Part shown: positions 1 to 9,388 of the stretch, piece after piece
How the letters are laid out: the number at the start of each line of letters is the position of its first letter
How positions within the stretch are numbered: position 1 is the first letter of the stretch
Source of the DNA: an uncultured Pelagibacteraceae bacterium
GTDB lineage: Bacteria > Pseudomonadota > Alphaproteobacteria > Pelagibacterales > Pelagibacteraceae
Assembly: GCA_902576115.1 (NCBI GenBank)
Contig: CACGUE010000005.1
Location: forward strand, 1 to 64,000
Direction: 5' to 3'
DNA length: 64,000 nucleotides
Made by a program: the position numbers and the translations under genes
The notes under the pieces: model-generated
The model's database searches: none
What the model saw: the letters and a program-made list of their open reading frames with translations, nothing else
Told to the model about the DNA's origin: nothing

Positions 1-1019
1 CTTGGACTAAAAATAAAAGAGAACGAATTTATAAATTTAATTTTATTAACTAGATTTATAGTTTCTTTAAAATCAGTCTCTGTTTCTCCAGGATATCCAA
101 TAATAAAGTCACTAGAAAATTTTATATCAGGATTAATTTTGATTAATTTTTCATAAATATCTAAATAATAATTTACTGTATGCTTTCTGTTCATCATTTT
201 TAATATTCTATCAGAACCACTTTGAATTGGTAAATGAACAAAAGGCATTAATTTTTTCGAATTTTTGTAACATTCAATAAGATCATCCGTCATATCTCTT
301 GGATGAGAAGTGGTATACCTAATTCTAGTTATTTCTTTATATTTGCTGAGTGTATTGATAAGATCTGACAATCGGTACTCTCTGGAGCCATCTATATAAG
401 AATATGCATTTACGTTTTGACCAAGAAAAGTAATTTCTCTAGATCCGTTCTTTATCAATCTCTCAGCTTCATCAATAATGCTTTTGAATGGTCGAGAATA
501 TTCTGGTCCTCTAGTATATGGAACAACACAAAAGTGACAGAACTTATCACAACCCTCTTGTATCGTTAAGAAAGATGAAACATTGGTATTATTATTTTTA
601 ATATTATCGAAGTACCTAAACTTAGAAACTGAGTCAAATTCAGTTTCTTCAACTTTATTTTCTTCCTCAAAATTCTTTAAAAGATTGTTTATTTTTTGAT
701 AAGATTGTGGACCTACAACTAGATCTATATATTTTTCTCTATTGAGCATCTCTGTATTTTCAGCTTGTGCTACACAACCTGCAACTACCATTATTGGTTT
801 TTTTTTATCTTTGTATAATTTTTTAACTCTTCCAATCTCATGATAAACTTTATCTTTAGCTTTATCTCTAATATGACAAGTGTTTAAAATATAACAATCG
901 GCTTCATCCTGATTTTCAGTTTTATTATAACCTATAGCCCTAACAGCATCATATATTCTATTAGAGTCATATTCATTCATTTGACAACCAAATGTCTTTA
1001 TAAAAACCTTTTTAAGCAT
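1..1019 (-). CDS. miaB: tRNA-2-methylthio-N6-dimethylallyladenosine synthase MiaB (3' end cut by window edge)
   Basis: This is a radical-SAM methylthiotransferase that adds a methylthio group to i6A37 of tRNAs in the cytoplasm. I translated it by hand because it has no stop inside the window and so is missing from the ORF track. The N-terminal UPF0004 domain shows TFGCQMN (about residues 9-15), NTC near 46-48 and AGC near 80, which supply the second iron-sulfur cluster. The radical-SAM motif GCDKFCHFC follows in the middle. About 339 residues are visible, starting at ATG 1017-1019, and the C-terminal TRAM part lies outside. It sits 3 bp after fur and is probably in one leftward operon with tsaB and fur. 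The identification is secure. Confidence 0.95.
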   Translation of the reverse strand, partial: MLKKVFIKTFGCQMNEYDSNRIYDAVRAIGYNKTENQDEADCYILNTCHIRDKAKDKVYHEIGRVKKLYKDKKKPIMVVAGCVAQAENTEMLNREKYIDLVVGPQSYQKINNLLKNFEEENKVEETEFDSVSKFRYFDNIKNNNTNVSSFLTIQEGCDKFCHFCVVPYTRGPEYSRPFKSIIDEAERLIKNGSREITFLGQNVNAYSYIDGSREYRLSDLINTLSKYKEITRIRYTTSHPRDMTDDLIECYKNSKKLMPFVHLPIQSGSDRILKMMNRKHTVNYYLDIYEKLIKINPDIKFSSDFIIGYPGETETDFKETINLVNKIKFINSFSFIFSP

Positions 1020-1022
1020 TAA

Positions 1023-1442
1023 TTACTTTTTTTTGATTCCGTATAGTTCTAATTTATGATCAACGAGCTTATAGCCATATTTATCAGCGATTTTTTTTTG
1101 CAATTCTTCGATCTCTGCGTCAACAAATTCTATTATTTCTCCAGTTTTTATATCAATTAAATGATTATGATCATCATTTAACTCATATCTTGCTTTACCA
1201 GATTTAAAATCATGCTTTGTTAATATACCCGCTTCTTCAAAAAGTTTGACAGTTCTATAAACTGTAGCAATACTAATTTTAGAATCTATTTGAGAAACTC
1301 GATTATATAATTCATCAACATCTGGGTGGTCAGATTCTCCATATGTTTTTTTAGATTCGGATATTACTCTAGCAATTATCCTTCTTTGATCTGTGAGTTT
1401 GACTCCATTTTTTTGACATTTTTCCTCAATAGTTTCTAGCAT
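1023..1442 (-). CDS. fur: Fur-family metal-responsive repressor (Fur/Mur type)
   Basis: A 139-aa Fur-superfamily regulator. Residues about 1-85 form the winged helix (LTDQRRIIARVI, then ISIATVYRTVKLFEEAGI, the recognition-helix signature), followed by the dimerisation and metal domain DHNHLIDIKTGEIIEF. The CxxC pair for structural zinc, found in E. coli Fur, is absent; the DHLID..TG..IEF form is the one usual in alphaproteobacterial Fur/Mur proteins, so this is not a defect. The regulated metal (iron or manganese) cannot be read from sequence. It lies between tsaB and miaB with 3-8 bp gaps, so it is probably co-transcribed with them. No Fur box was identified in the window. Confidence 0.9.
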   Translation of the reverse strand: MLETIEEKCQKNGVKLTDQRRIIARVISESKKTYGESDHPDVDELYNRVSQIDSKISIATVYRTVKLFEEAGILTKHDFKSGKARYELNDDHNHLIDIKTGEIIEFVDAEIEELQKKIADKYGYKLVDHKLELYGIKKK

Positions 1443-1450
1443 AATATATT

Positions 1451-1828
1451 TTAACTCGAGTAAAGGGGTTTAATCAAATTAATATTTGTAAAATTTTTTT
1501 TATCAATTTTTACTAACTGTTCTACATCTTTATCTGTTAATTGTTCGCTCAAAAATCCATATAAATCAATATTTTTTGCAAAAGCAATACCTTTAGCAAT
1601 TGCTATAGAATTTCTAATACTTGAGATTTTGCCAGGACCTTGATTTACAAATATTTCACTTATTTTATCTAAATTTGAATCATGTTCTTTAAGAAAATTC
1701 AAAATTAATATCATGATTTTATCAAAATTTTCTCTACTGTTTATATGGGCGGTAGTATAAGATTCTAAGTTGGTTATGAGAGAAAATAAAATTTTATCAT
1801 CTGCAGCGTTAATAACTAAAGTATTCAT
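1451..1828 (-). CDS. tsaB: TsaB-like tRNA threonylcarbamoyladenosine protein, short form
   Basis: A TsaB/YeaZ homolog, the partner of TsaD in making t6A37 on tRNA. I start it at ATG 1826-1828 (MNTLVINAADDK), not at the longer ORF start at 1885, because the N-terminal beta strand of the ASKHA fold begins there (compare ILAIDTS in relatives). The family motif is visible in degenerate form as VNQGPGKISSIRNSIAIAKG. Only about 125 residues are present, against roughly 230 in E. coli, so it is essentially the N-terminal lobe. Its first 53 bp overlap the divergent deacetylase gene. Family assignment is good; whether the short form is active is unknown. Confidence 0.75.
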   Translation of the reverse strand: MNTLVINAADDKILFSLITNLESYTTAHINSRENFDKIMILILNFLKEHDSNLDKISEIFVNQGPGKISSIRNSIAIAKGIAFAKNIDLYGFLSEQLTDKDVEQLVKIDKKNFTNINLIKPLYSS

Positions 1829-2828
1829 TTTTTTTATTATTTTTTTAAACGTTAAAGCTGAAGTAGTAAATAAAAAATATTTCAAAAATGAACAAGGTGT
1901 TTTAGCAATTATGTATCATAGATTTGAAGAAAATAAGTATCCATCAACAAATATAAGATTAGATATATTTAAAAAACATATTAATTTAATAAAAGATAAT
2001 AATTTAAATTTTTATAATCCTGGTGAATTTTCAATAGGTTTTAAGAAAGTTAAGGAACAAAAAAAAATTTTATTAACTATTGACGATGCATTTACGTCTT
2101 TTTATGAAAACGCTTGGCCAATATTAAAAAAGGAAAAAATTCCTTTTATTTTATTCGTCTCAACAGGGGCGGTTGGGAATAGAGGATATATGAGTTGGGA
2201 CCAAATAAAAGAAATAGAAAAAGAGAACTTTGCATATATTGGTAATCATTCACACTCACACGATTATTTAACTAAATTTACTTTTCGAAAGTTTGTAGAG
2301 GATATTGAAGAATCAATTGAAATTTTTAAAAATAAATTAGGTTATAATCCAATTTTTTTTTCTTATCCCTTTGGTGAATATAATTCAGAGCAGAAAAATT
2401 ATATTTCAAATAATTTTGAATTTGCATTTGGCCAGCATTCAGGAGTTATTGATTTAAACAAAGATAAATATGAACTACCACGATTTCCCATAAACGAAAA
2501 ATATGGAGATATAAAAAGATTTAAAGAGGTTATATCTTATTTGCCACTTCAGTATAAAATTGTTAAACCTGAAAACAAATTTATGAATGATGGTGAAAAC
2601 CCGCCTAAAATGACGATAGAATTTTTCGAAGATCAAAAAAATTTAGAAAATATTAATTGCTTTTCAAATGAAGGATCAAATTGGAGAAAAACAAAAATTG
2701 TTCTAATTGACAATATATTAAATATTAATTTTTCAGAAAAATTTATTCAAAGAAGAGGGAGAATTAACTGTTCTTTAAAAGATGAAAATGGTTGGAGATT
2801 TTCAGGTTTCCAATTTGTTCAAAATTAA
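1776..2828 (+). CDS. Secreted polysaccharide deacetylase (NodB-type, CE4)
   Basis: A roughly 350-aa protein with an N-terminal signal peptide (hydrophobic VFIFFIIFL, then a probable cleavage after VKA near residue 28) and a NodB-type domain. Visible motifs are IMYHRF (about 46-50), the metal Asp pair in LLTIDDAF (about 103), HSHSHD (about 159-163, the metal His motif) and SYPFGEYN. This suggests removal of N-acetyl groups from a cell-envelope polysaccharide in the periplasm; the substrate is not known. The ORF track begins at a TTG (1770); I prefer the ATG at 1776. That start lies inside tsaB on the other strand. The 3' end overlaps the next convergent gene by 4 bp. Confidence 0.8.
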   Translation: MRENKILSSAALITKVFIFFIIFLNVKAEVVNKKYFKNEQGVLAIMYHRFEENKYPSTNIRLDIFKKHINLIKDNNLNFYNPGEFSIGFKKVKEQKKILLTIDDAFTSFYENAWPILKKEKIPFILFVSTGAVGNRGYMSWDQIKEIEKENFAYIGNHSHSHDYLTKFTFRKFVEDIEESIEIFKNKLGYNPIFFSYPFGEYNSEQKNYISNNFEFAFGQHSGVIDLNKDKYELPRFPINEKYGDIKRFKEVISYLPLQYKIVKPENKFMNDGENPPKMTIEFFEDQKNLENINCFSNEGSNWRKTKIVLIDNILNINFSEKFIQRRGRINCSLKDENGWRFSGFQFVQN

Positions 2829-3916
2829 ATTAATTTTTTAGTCTTATTACTGGTAGGCATAATATTTACATCATCAAAATCCGTAAGAGAATTTTGTTTT
2901 ATAATTTTTTTTAACACCTCAATGTACTGTTGCCCTGTCTCTGCGTATTTATCTAAAAAATTTACCAACTTTAAACTGTCTAATTTTTCATCGTTGTCCC
3001 TTTGAATTGCTCTTTCTTTTCTAAATTCGATATAACTGCTGTGGGTATTTAAATTTCGCTGATATGCTCTTACTGATGCTTTAAGAACTGCAAACTTTGC
3101 AACTTTGTGTTTCGCATCTTTATCTACACCTGCCGGTCTAATTCCTTCGCCATTCCAGGTCCATTGTCCAAATAATGCATTGCCTTCTTGTGCAAATCTT
3201 GAAGTCCCCCATCCAGTTTCTTTAGCAGCTTGAGCAAGTGCTAAAGAGACAGGTATTTCGTCCATTCTAACTTTCAGAGAATAAAAATCTCCATCTCTTA
3301 AACCATATTGTTTAAATTTTTCTTTTAACCAATTTTTTTCTTTTTGCGTGTTAATATTTTTGCCCAATATTCTAAATAATTCTTTTCTATCGAGCCGAAT
3401 TTTGGCATTCTCTTCTACTATTAACGGTAAAACTATTTGGATAAATAGTTTTTTTCTTTTTTTTGAACTCTCAATACTTTTAATCTCTTTTGGAAGATGG
3501 TCAATTTTATTACCTATATTTACTAACTTAGTCTCTCTAACTCTTTTAAGGTTATAATTTGTATCTTTAAACAGTTGCTCAATTGTTCTTGCATCAAATC
3601 TTATTGAATTTTGTCCCTCATCATCTGTACTGAAAAAATCAATATCAGCAAAAATATTTTTTAGACTTAATTTATTTGTTATAGTTTCTTTCTCTCCATC
3701 AAGGATTTTTTTTCTTTTTTCTAATTCTTGGTCAAAATTTACACCTGCATTTGAAATTACAGATTTTTTGAATTTTAAGTTTTTGTCTAAAAAATTTTTT
3801 AAAGTTGGTAAAGAAAAGAATGAGAATATTACAAAAATACTTATTACTGAAAATCTTAATATATTATTTTTTTTTTTCGTCTGTTTAATATTTTTAATTT
3901 TTGTAAGTTTAACCAT
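2825..3916 (-). CDS. Membrane-anchored Bax-like / endo-beta-N-acetylglucosaminidase family protein
   Basis: A 363-aa protein with a short basic N-terminus and one membrane segment (about residues 20-40, ILRFSVISIFVIFSFFSLP), then a long linker and a C-terminal glucosaminidase (GH73/Bax-like) domain. The catalytic-region signature is ALAQAAKETGWGTSRFA followed by NALFGQWTW, with the usual YQRNLNTH motif downstream. It is probably a periplasmic peptidoglycan hydrolase anchored in the inner membrane. It is the last gene of the leftward murJ-trpS-nfuA run, 27 bp after nfuA. The fold assignment is firm; the exact bond cleaved is inferred from the family. Confidence 0.8.
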   Translation of the reverse strand: MVKLTKIKNIKQTKKKNNILRFSVISIFVIFSFFSLPTLKNFLDKNLKFKKSVISNAGVNFDQELEKRKKILDGEKETITNKLSLKNIFADIDFFSTDDEGQNSIRFDARTIEQLFKDTNYNLKRVRETKLVNIGNKIDHLPKEIKSIESSKKRKKLFIQIVLPLIVEENAKIRLDRKELFRILGKNINTQKEKNWLKEKFKQYGLRDGDFYSLKVRMDEIPVSLALAQAAKETGWGTSRFAQEGNALFGQWTWNGEGIRPAGVDKDAKHKVAKFAVLKASVRAYQRNLNTHSSYIEFRKERAIQRDNDEKLDSLKLVNFLDKYAETGQQYIEVLKKIIKQNSLTDFDDVNIMPTSNKTKKLI

Positions 3917-3943
3917 TAGTTCAATATAATTATCATTAATTAT

Positions 3944-4486
3944 TTATACAGCTAAAACTTCTTTAACTTCAGGAATATAATGGCAAAGCAAGTTCTCTAC
4001 ACCTTTTTTTAAAGTAAGAGTTGAAGATGGGCAGCCTGAACAACTGCCTTTTAACAAAACTTTAACTTTTCCATCCTTGAATTCTTGGAACTTTATATCT
4101 CCCCCATCTCTTGCAACTGCAGGTCTGATTTTAGAGTCTAGAATACTTATTATTTTTTTTTCAATCTCAGAGTAATTTTTATTTTGCTCTTCTACATTTG
4201 TTTTATCGATAATACAATTATTGCCATTTGCATAATGCTCATTTACATAAGATATAACAATATGTTGAATATCTTCCCATTTTTTATTGTCTTCTTTATT
4301 TATTGAAAAGAAATCTTCTCCTAAAAATACTCCAGTCACTCCATTTATTTGTAATAAATTCTTTATAAGTAGATTGTTTGTATCTTCCTGATTTAAAACT
4401 TCTAATGGACCATCATTAGATACCTTTCTTCCAGGTAGAAATTTTAATGAATTTGGATTCGGTGTATTCTCTGTTTGTATAAACAT
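3944..4486 (-). CDS. nfuA: NfuA/NFU-type iron-sulfur cluster carrier protein
   Basis: A 180-aa Fe-S scaffold/carrier. The N-terminal half is the Nfu_N domain (FIQTENTPNPNSLKFLPG at the start), and the C-terminal half is the NifU-C domain with the cluster-binding CSGC motif (C149 and C152). This two-domain form is the mitochondrial/alphaproteobacterial NFU1 type. It would deliver 4Fe-4S clusters to apo-enzymes in the cytoplasm, for example MiaB or Nth encoded in this window. It lies 37 bp downstream of trpS. There are no oddities, and the residues needed are present. Confidence 0.9.
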   Translation of the reverse strand: MFIQTENTPNPNSLKFLPGRKVSNDGPLEVLNQEDTNNLLIKNLLQINGVTGVFLGEDFFSINKEDNKKWEDIQHIVISYVNEHYANGNNCIIDKTNVEEQNKNYSEIEKKIISILDSKIRPAVARDGGDIKFQEFKDGKVKVLLKGSCSGCPSSTLTLKKGVENLLCHYIPEVKEVLAV

Positions 4487-4523
4487 ATTCTTTATATAGT
4501 GATTATTTCAAAATATTAAATCA

Positions 4524-5525
4524 CTAAAAACCAACTATTTCTTTTATTTTTTTAACTTTTTGCGAAGAAATATCCTGCGCTTTAGCACCACCATCCTCTA
4601 AAATTTGATCTAAATAATTTTTATCTGACAACAACTTTTTTATTTCTTTTGATATAGGCGACAGCTTAGTCACGATTATTTCAGAAAGTTTATTTTTTAG
4701 ATCTGAGAAATTTTTTCCCTCAAATTCATTTAATGTATCATTAATATTTTGATTACTTAGGCTAGAATAAATACCCATCAAATTTTCTGCTTCGGGTCTT
4801 CCTTTAAGTCCATCTTCATTTCCAGGCAAGGTATTATTATCTGTTTTTGCTTTTTTTATCTTATTAACAATTTGATCCTCATTATCTGTTAAGTTAATCC
4901 TACTGCCTTCAGCAATATCTGACTTACTCATTTTTTTTGTGCCATCTTTTAAACTCATTATTCTTGAAAAATTTTTTTGTATAAGAGGCTGAGGAGGTTT
5001 TAAGAAATCTGGACATTTATATTCATTATTAAATTTTTGAGCTATATCTCTGCAAAGTTCTAGATGCTGTTTTTGATCATCTCCAACTGGCACATGAGTA
5101 GCATCATACAAAAGGATATCAGAAGCCATAAGAACTGGATAAATATACAAGCCGACACTAGCTTTTTCCTTATTTTTTCCAGCTTTCTCTTTAAATTGTG
5201 TCATTCTATTGAGCCATCCCATTCTTGCAATACATCCTAATATCCAAGAACCTTCGGAGTGTGCTGAAACTAAAGATTGATTAAATATTATACTTTTTTT
5301 TGGATCAATACCGCTTGCAATAAAAGCTGCTGCTGTCTCTCTAATATTATTTTTTAATTCTATTGGATCTTGCATCACAGTAATGGCATGAAGATCGACA
5401 ACACAAAAGATACAATTATTATCTTTATTATTTTGTAAATCGACGAAATTTTTTATTGCGCCTATGTAATTACCAAGATGCAAATTTCCTGTTGGTTGTA
5501 CTCCAGAAAAAATTTTTTTAGACAT
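4524..5525 (-). CDS. trpS: Tryptophan--tRNA ligase
   Basis: A class I aminoacyl-tRNA synthetase of 333 aa, the normal bacterial length. The HIGH-type motif is [10 protein letters not shown] (about residues 11-20) and the KMSKS loop is intact as KKMSKSD (about 196-202). MASDILLY and the VGDDQKQH substrate region characteristic of TrpS are present. It charges tRNA-Trp with tryptophan in the cytoplasm. It starts 3 bp after murJ, an adjacency common in alphaproteobacteria, and is most likely co-transcribed with it. Confidence 0.97.
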   Translation of the reverse strand: MSKKIFSGVQPTGNLHLGNYIGAIKNFVDLQNNKDNNCIFCVVDLHAITVMQDPIELKNNIRETAAAFIASGIDPKKSIIFNQSLVSAHSEGSWILGCIARMGWLNRMTQFKEKAGKNKEKASVGLYIYPVLMASDILLYDATHVPVGDDQKQHLELCRDIAQKFNNEYKCPDFLKPPQPLIQKNFSRIMSLKDGTKKMSKSDIAEGSRINLTDNEDQIVNKIKKAKTDNNTLPGNEDGLKGRPEAENLMGIYSSLSNQNINDTLNEFEGKNFSDLKNKLSEIIVTKLSPISKEIKKLLSDKNYLDQILEDGGAKAQDISSQKVKKIKEIVGF

Positions 5526-5528
5526 AAT

Positions 5529-7055
5529 TTAATACTTTAATTTAATATCAGATATTTTAAAGGCCTTAATGAGTATTGAAATCAACAAATAAAAAGTAAA
5601 TGTTAGAAGGACTAATAATATAATCGCTAAAAATTTATAGCTATTCGAGAACATAAAATAGTTACTAAAATAATTTATTAAAATTTTAAAAGATCCCAGA
5701 CAAATCATATTTGAAATAAATATTTTAAAGAGCTGAGTAAAAAATGAATTGTTAAAATTAAAATAATTTTTATTTAAAACAAATATCATCAATAAGAATC
5801 CATTTAACCATGAAGAAATAGTTGTTGCTATAGGAATTATAATAAAACCCAATTTACTAAATAAAGATAAACTAATAACTATGTTCAAAATTACAGAAAT
5901 TAATGAAAAGTAAAAAGGTGTTTTGGTATCATTTCTAGCAAATATAAAACTTGAAAATATTTTAATCATCGAAAATGCAGGCAGACCCAATGCAAAATAA
6001 AATAATGCATGTGCTGAATTTTTGACACTTTCCTCGTTAAAAGATCCATACCCAAAGAGCGCAGAAACAATTTCTTCAGAAGCAAAAATTAATGCAAGTG
6101 TAGCAGGAAGACTTAAAAATAAACTTAATTCTAAAGATTTATTTTGTAAAATTTGCAGTTTTGATTTGTTTTTGTTCTTTACATATCTACTTAAGTTGGG
6201 CAAAATAATTATACCGATTGCAATACCTGCTATCGCTAAGTTTATCTGATATATTCTGTCTGCATAATACAAATATGAGACTGCACTTGCTTGAAAAGAA
6301 GCAATTATTGTTCCAACTAATATATTAATTTGAGTAACACCAGATGAAAATATACTTGGCAAAAGCTTCTTAAAAAAGAATCTTATTTTGCTGTTCATTT
6401 GGAAGTTGAAATCAAAACTTGGATAAAAATATTTTCTAGTAAAAATAATTAAAAATATAAATTGTATAATTCCCGCAAATGTTATTGCATAACTTAAATA
6501 GTAAACTAAATCAGTATCGTTTTTTATAAAAAGGAAACATATTATTAATATTATATTTAAAAAAAGTGGAGCTGCGGCTGCGACGGCAAATTTGTTGTGA
6601 GAATTTAAAATTGCTGAAAAAAAAGAAGCTATACTTATAAAAAATAAAAATGGAAAAGTAATTCTTGTTAAATCAACTGCTAACTTGAACTTTTCATTTA
6701 TATCTGAGAAGCCAGGAGCGATCAATTTTATAAAGTTTGGCATAAAAATCTCTACCAATATTGTCAGACTTAAAAGTATTAAGACCAATAAATTAAATAC
6801 TGAGTTTGCAAATTTTAGAGCTTTTTTTTTACTAGACAAAAGTTCTGATGTGTAAGATGGAACAAATGCTGCATTAAAAGTACCTTCTGCAAACAATCTT
6901 CTAAAGGTGTTTGGTATTCTAAATGCTACGAAGAATGCATCAGCAATTGGTCCCGAACCAAGATAAATAGCTATAAATAAGTCTCTAATGTATCCTAATA
7001 TTCTGCTTAGAATAACAAACAGACTAAACGTGCCTGTTGACTTAATTAAATTCAT
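5529..7055 (-). CDS. murJ: Lipid II flippase MurJ (MviN)
   Basis: A 508-aa polytopic membrane protein with many hydrophobic helices. The diagnostic N-terminal MurJ sequence is visible: SRILGYIRDLFIA, then ADAFFVAFRIPNTFRRLFAEG and FNAAFVPSY. It moves lipid II across the inner membrane for peptidoglycan synthesis. Length and N-terminus fit the family. It begins the leftward murJ-trpS-nfuA run and is divergent from the malic enzyme gene across a 44-bp spacer. Confidence 0.95.
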   Translation of the reverse strand: MNLIKSTGTFSLFVILSRILGYIRDLFIAIYLGSGPIADAFFVAFRIPNTFRRLFAEGTFNAAFVPSYTSELLSSKKKALKFANSVFNLLVLILLSLTILVEIFMPNFIKLIAPGFSDINEKFKLAVDLTRITFPFLFFISIASFFSAILNSHNKFAVAAAAPLFLNIILIICFLFIKNDTDLVYYLSYAITFAGIIQFIFLIIFTRKYFYPSFDFNFQMNSKIRFFFKKLLPSIFSSGVTQINILVGTIIASFQASAVSYLYYADRIYQINLAIAGIAIGIIILPNLSRYVKNKNKSKLQILQNKSLELSLFLSLPATLALIFASEEIVSALFGYGSFNEESVKNSAHALFYFALGLPAFSMIKIFSSFIFARNDTKTPFYFSLISVILNIVISLSLFSKLGFIIIPIATTISSWLNGFLLMIFVLNKNYFNFNNSFFTQLFKIFISNMICLGSFKILINYFSNYFMFSNSYKFLAIILLVLLTFTFYLLISILIKAFKISDIKLKY

Positions 7056-7099
7056 AAATCATATTACTAACTTAATCCTTTTGTATATCTAAACAAATA

Positions 7100-9388
7100 A
7101 TGAAAAAAAACAAAATTGAACATTATTCTGATAAAGAAGCTTTAGATTTTCATACTAATGATAAATCAGGCAAAATAGAGATCGTTTCATCTAAGCCTGT
7201 AACTACAAAGAGAGACTTGGCATTAGCTTATTCTCCTGGAGTTGCCGCTCCAGTAAAAGCAATAGCAGACAATCCTGAGTTAGCATATGAATATACTACA
7301 AAAGGAAACCTTGTAGCTGTAATTAGTAATGGATCAGCAATATTAGGGCTAGGAAATTTGGGTGCTATAGCATCAAAACCAGTCATGGAAGGAAAAGCTG
7401 TTCTATTCAAAAGATTTGCAGATATTGACTCGATAGATTTAGAAATAGACACAGAGGATACAAAAGAAATAATTAATTCAATAAAAAATATAGCAAAAAG
7501 TTTTGGCGGTATAAATCTTGAAGACATTGCAGCTCCGAACTGTTTTATAATTGAGGAAGAATTAAAAAAAATTTTAGACATTCCTGTATTTCACGATGAT
7601 CAACATGGGACAGCAATAATAACAACGGCTGCATTAATTAACGCAGTTGATATTGCAAAAAAAAACTTAAAAAAAATTAAAATAGTGATTAATGGTGCGG
7701 GTGCCGCAGCTATGGCATGTGCAAAATTATTTAGAAGCAAAGGTATTCCAAAGAACAATATCAAAATGCTAGATTCAAAAGGTGTAATAAATAAAAATAG
7801 AAAAGATATTAATTCATGGAAAAAAGAATTTGCAGTAGAAACAAAGGATAAAAGTTTAGATGATGCGATGAAAAATGCAGATGTATTTTTAGGCTTATCG
7901 GCTGCAGATGTTGTAAAAAAAAGTATGGTTAAAAAGATGGCAAAAAATCCAATTATATTTGCCTGTGCAAATCCAGACCCTGAAATAAAACCAGAAGATA
8001 TAGAAAAAGTGAGAAATGATGCAATTATAGCAACAGGTAGATCTGACTATCCAAACCAAGTAAACAATTTAATTGGTTTTCCATACATATTTAGGGGAGC
8101 TTTAGATGTAAGGGCAAAAACCATTAATGAAGAAATGAAAGTAGCTGCAGCTAATGCTATTGCTTCACTTGCAAGGGAATTTGTGCCTGACGAAGTCGCA
8201 GCTGCAATGGGTGGCGAAAGGCCTAATTATGGGAGAGAATATATTATTCCATCTACTTTTGATCCAAGATTGATAAGTGTAATACCAGTGGCAGTAGCAA
8301 AAGCTGCTATTAAATCTGGTGTTGCTAGAAAAAAAATAGAAAATTTTGATCAATATTTTGAGCAATTAAAACAAAGACTTGATCCATCTGTAACTATTAT
8401 GCAGGGAATAAATAACCAAATTAAAAAAACAAATAAAAAAGTTGTATTTGCCGATGGTGAAGATGAAAATACTTTGAAGGCTGCAATAGCATTTAAAAAT
8501 AGTGGACTAGGCACGCCTATTTTGGTTGCTAAAGAAAAAGTTGTTAAAGAAAAACTTAGAGAGATTGGTTACGGAGAAAACTTTGATATTCAGATTGTGA
8601 ACTCTACTTTGAGTGAAAAAAGAAAAAAATATGTAAATTATCTATTTAAAAAACTTCAAAGAACAGAGGGATTGCTTGAAAGAGATTGTGATAAAATGGT
8701 CAGAAATGACAGAGTTATATGGGGTTCTTGCATGGTTGCATGTGGCGATGCTGATGCAATGGTAACTGGAAATTCAAGAAGGTATGGGCAATCTCTTGAT
8801 AAAGTTAAAAAGGTCATAGATGTTAGACCGGGAGAAATTATGTTTGGATTAAACATGATTGTAAATAAGGGCAAAACAGTTTTTATTGCAGATACAAGTG
8901 TTCACGAATATCCAACATCTGAACAACTCTCTGAAATAGCTATTTCTGCATCTAGAGTAGCAAAATTATTTGGATTTGAACCAAAAGTCGCTTTTCTTTC
9001 ACACTCAACCTTTGGCCAACCAATTACTGCTAGAACTAAACATATAAGAGATGCAGTAGAAATTTTAAAAAATAAAAAGGTTAACTTTAAGTTTGATGGA
9101 GATATGCAGCCTGATGTAGCCTTAAGTGATGAATATAAAGACCTTTATCCATTTTCTGAGATTGTTGGTAATGCAAATATATTGATTATGCCTGGACAAC
9201 ATAGTGCTGCTATAACTTATAAAACAATGAAAACTTTAGGTGGTGCTAAGGTAATCGGACCACTATTAATCGGTTTAGGTCAAGCAATTGAAATTGCTCC
9301 ATTAAGATCATCCACATCTGACATATTAAATTTAGCGTCTGTTGCAGCATATTCAGCAGGAGTAATTAATTACAAGAAACCAAATTAG
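7100..9388 (+). CDS. maeB: NADP-dependent malic enzyme fused to phosphotransacetylase-like domain
   Basis: A 762-aa MaeB-type enzyme that oxidatively decarboxylates malate to pyruvate. Residues about 1-425 are the malic enzyme (DLALAYSPGVAAP, VFHDDQHGTAI, the Rossmann motif VINGAGAAAMACA, ACANPDPEI). Residues about 430-762 are a phosphotransacetylase-like domain (VVFADGEDENTLKAA, VTGNSRRYGQ, GPLLIGLGQ). In related enzymes this C-terminal domain regulates the malic enzyme, for example in response to acetyl-CoA, rather than acting as a phosphotransacetylase; that is family knowledge. It probably links the TCA cycle to pyruvate. Its stop overlaps the convergent BON gene by 4 bp. Confidence 0.95.
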   Translation: MKKNKIEHYSDKEALDFHTNDKSGKIEIVSSKPVTTKRDLALAYSPGVAAPVKAIADNPELAYEYTTKGNLVAVISNGSAILGLGNLGAIASKPVMEGKAVLFKRFADIDSIDLEIDTEDTKEIINSIKNIAKSFGGINLEDIAAPNCFIIEEELKKILDIPVFHDDQHGTAIITTAALINAVDIAKKNLKKIKIVINGAGAAAMACAKLFRSKGIPKNNIKMLDSKGVINKNRKDINSWKKEFAVETKDKSLDDAMKNADVFLGLSAADVVKKSMVKKMAKNPIIFACANPDPEIKPEDIEKVRNDAIIATGRSDYPNQVNNLIGFPYIFRGALDVRAKTINEEMKVAAANAIASLAREFVPDEVAAAMGGERPNYGREYIIPSTFDPRLISVIPVAVAKAAIKSGVARKKIENFDQYFEQLKQRLDPSVTIMQGINNQIKKTNKKVVFADGEDENTLKAAIAFKNSGLGTPILVAKEKVVKEKLREIGYGENFDIQIVNSTLSEKRKKYVNYLFKKLQRTEGLLERDCDKMVRNDRVIWGSCMVACGDADAMVTGNSRRYGQSLDKVKKVIDVRPGEIMFGLNMIVNKGKTVFIADTSVHEYPTSEQLSEIAISASRVAKLFGFEPKVAFLSHSTFGQPITARTKHIRDAVEILKNKKVNFKFDGDMQPDVALSDEYKDLYPFSEIVGNANILIMPGQHSAAITYKTMKTLGGAKVIGPLLIGLGQAIEIAPLRSSTSDILNLASVAAYSAGVINYKKPN

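Noticed and set aside
1023-1442. Fur with lost zinc site as a degenerate protein
   Set aside because: The DHLID..TG..IEF form is normal for alphaproteobacterial Fur/Mur.
1829-1885. 20-residue extension of tsaB
   Set aside because: Not part of the TsaB fold, and it lies over the deacetylase signal-peptide coding region.
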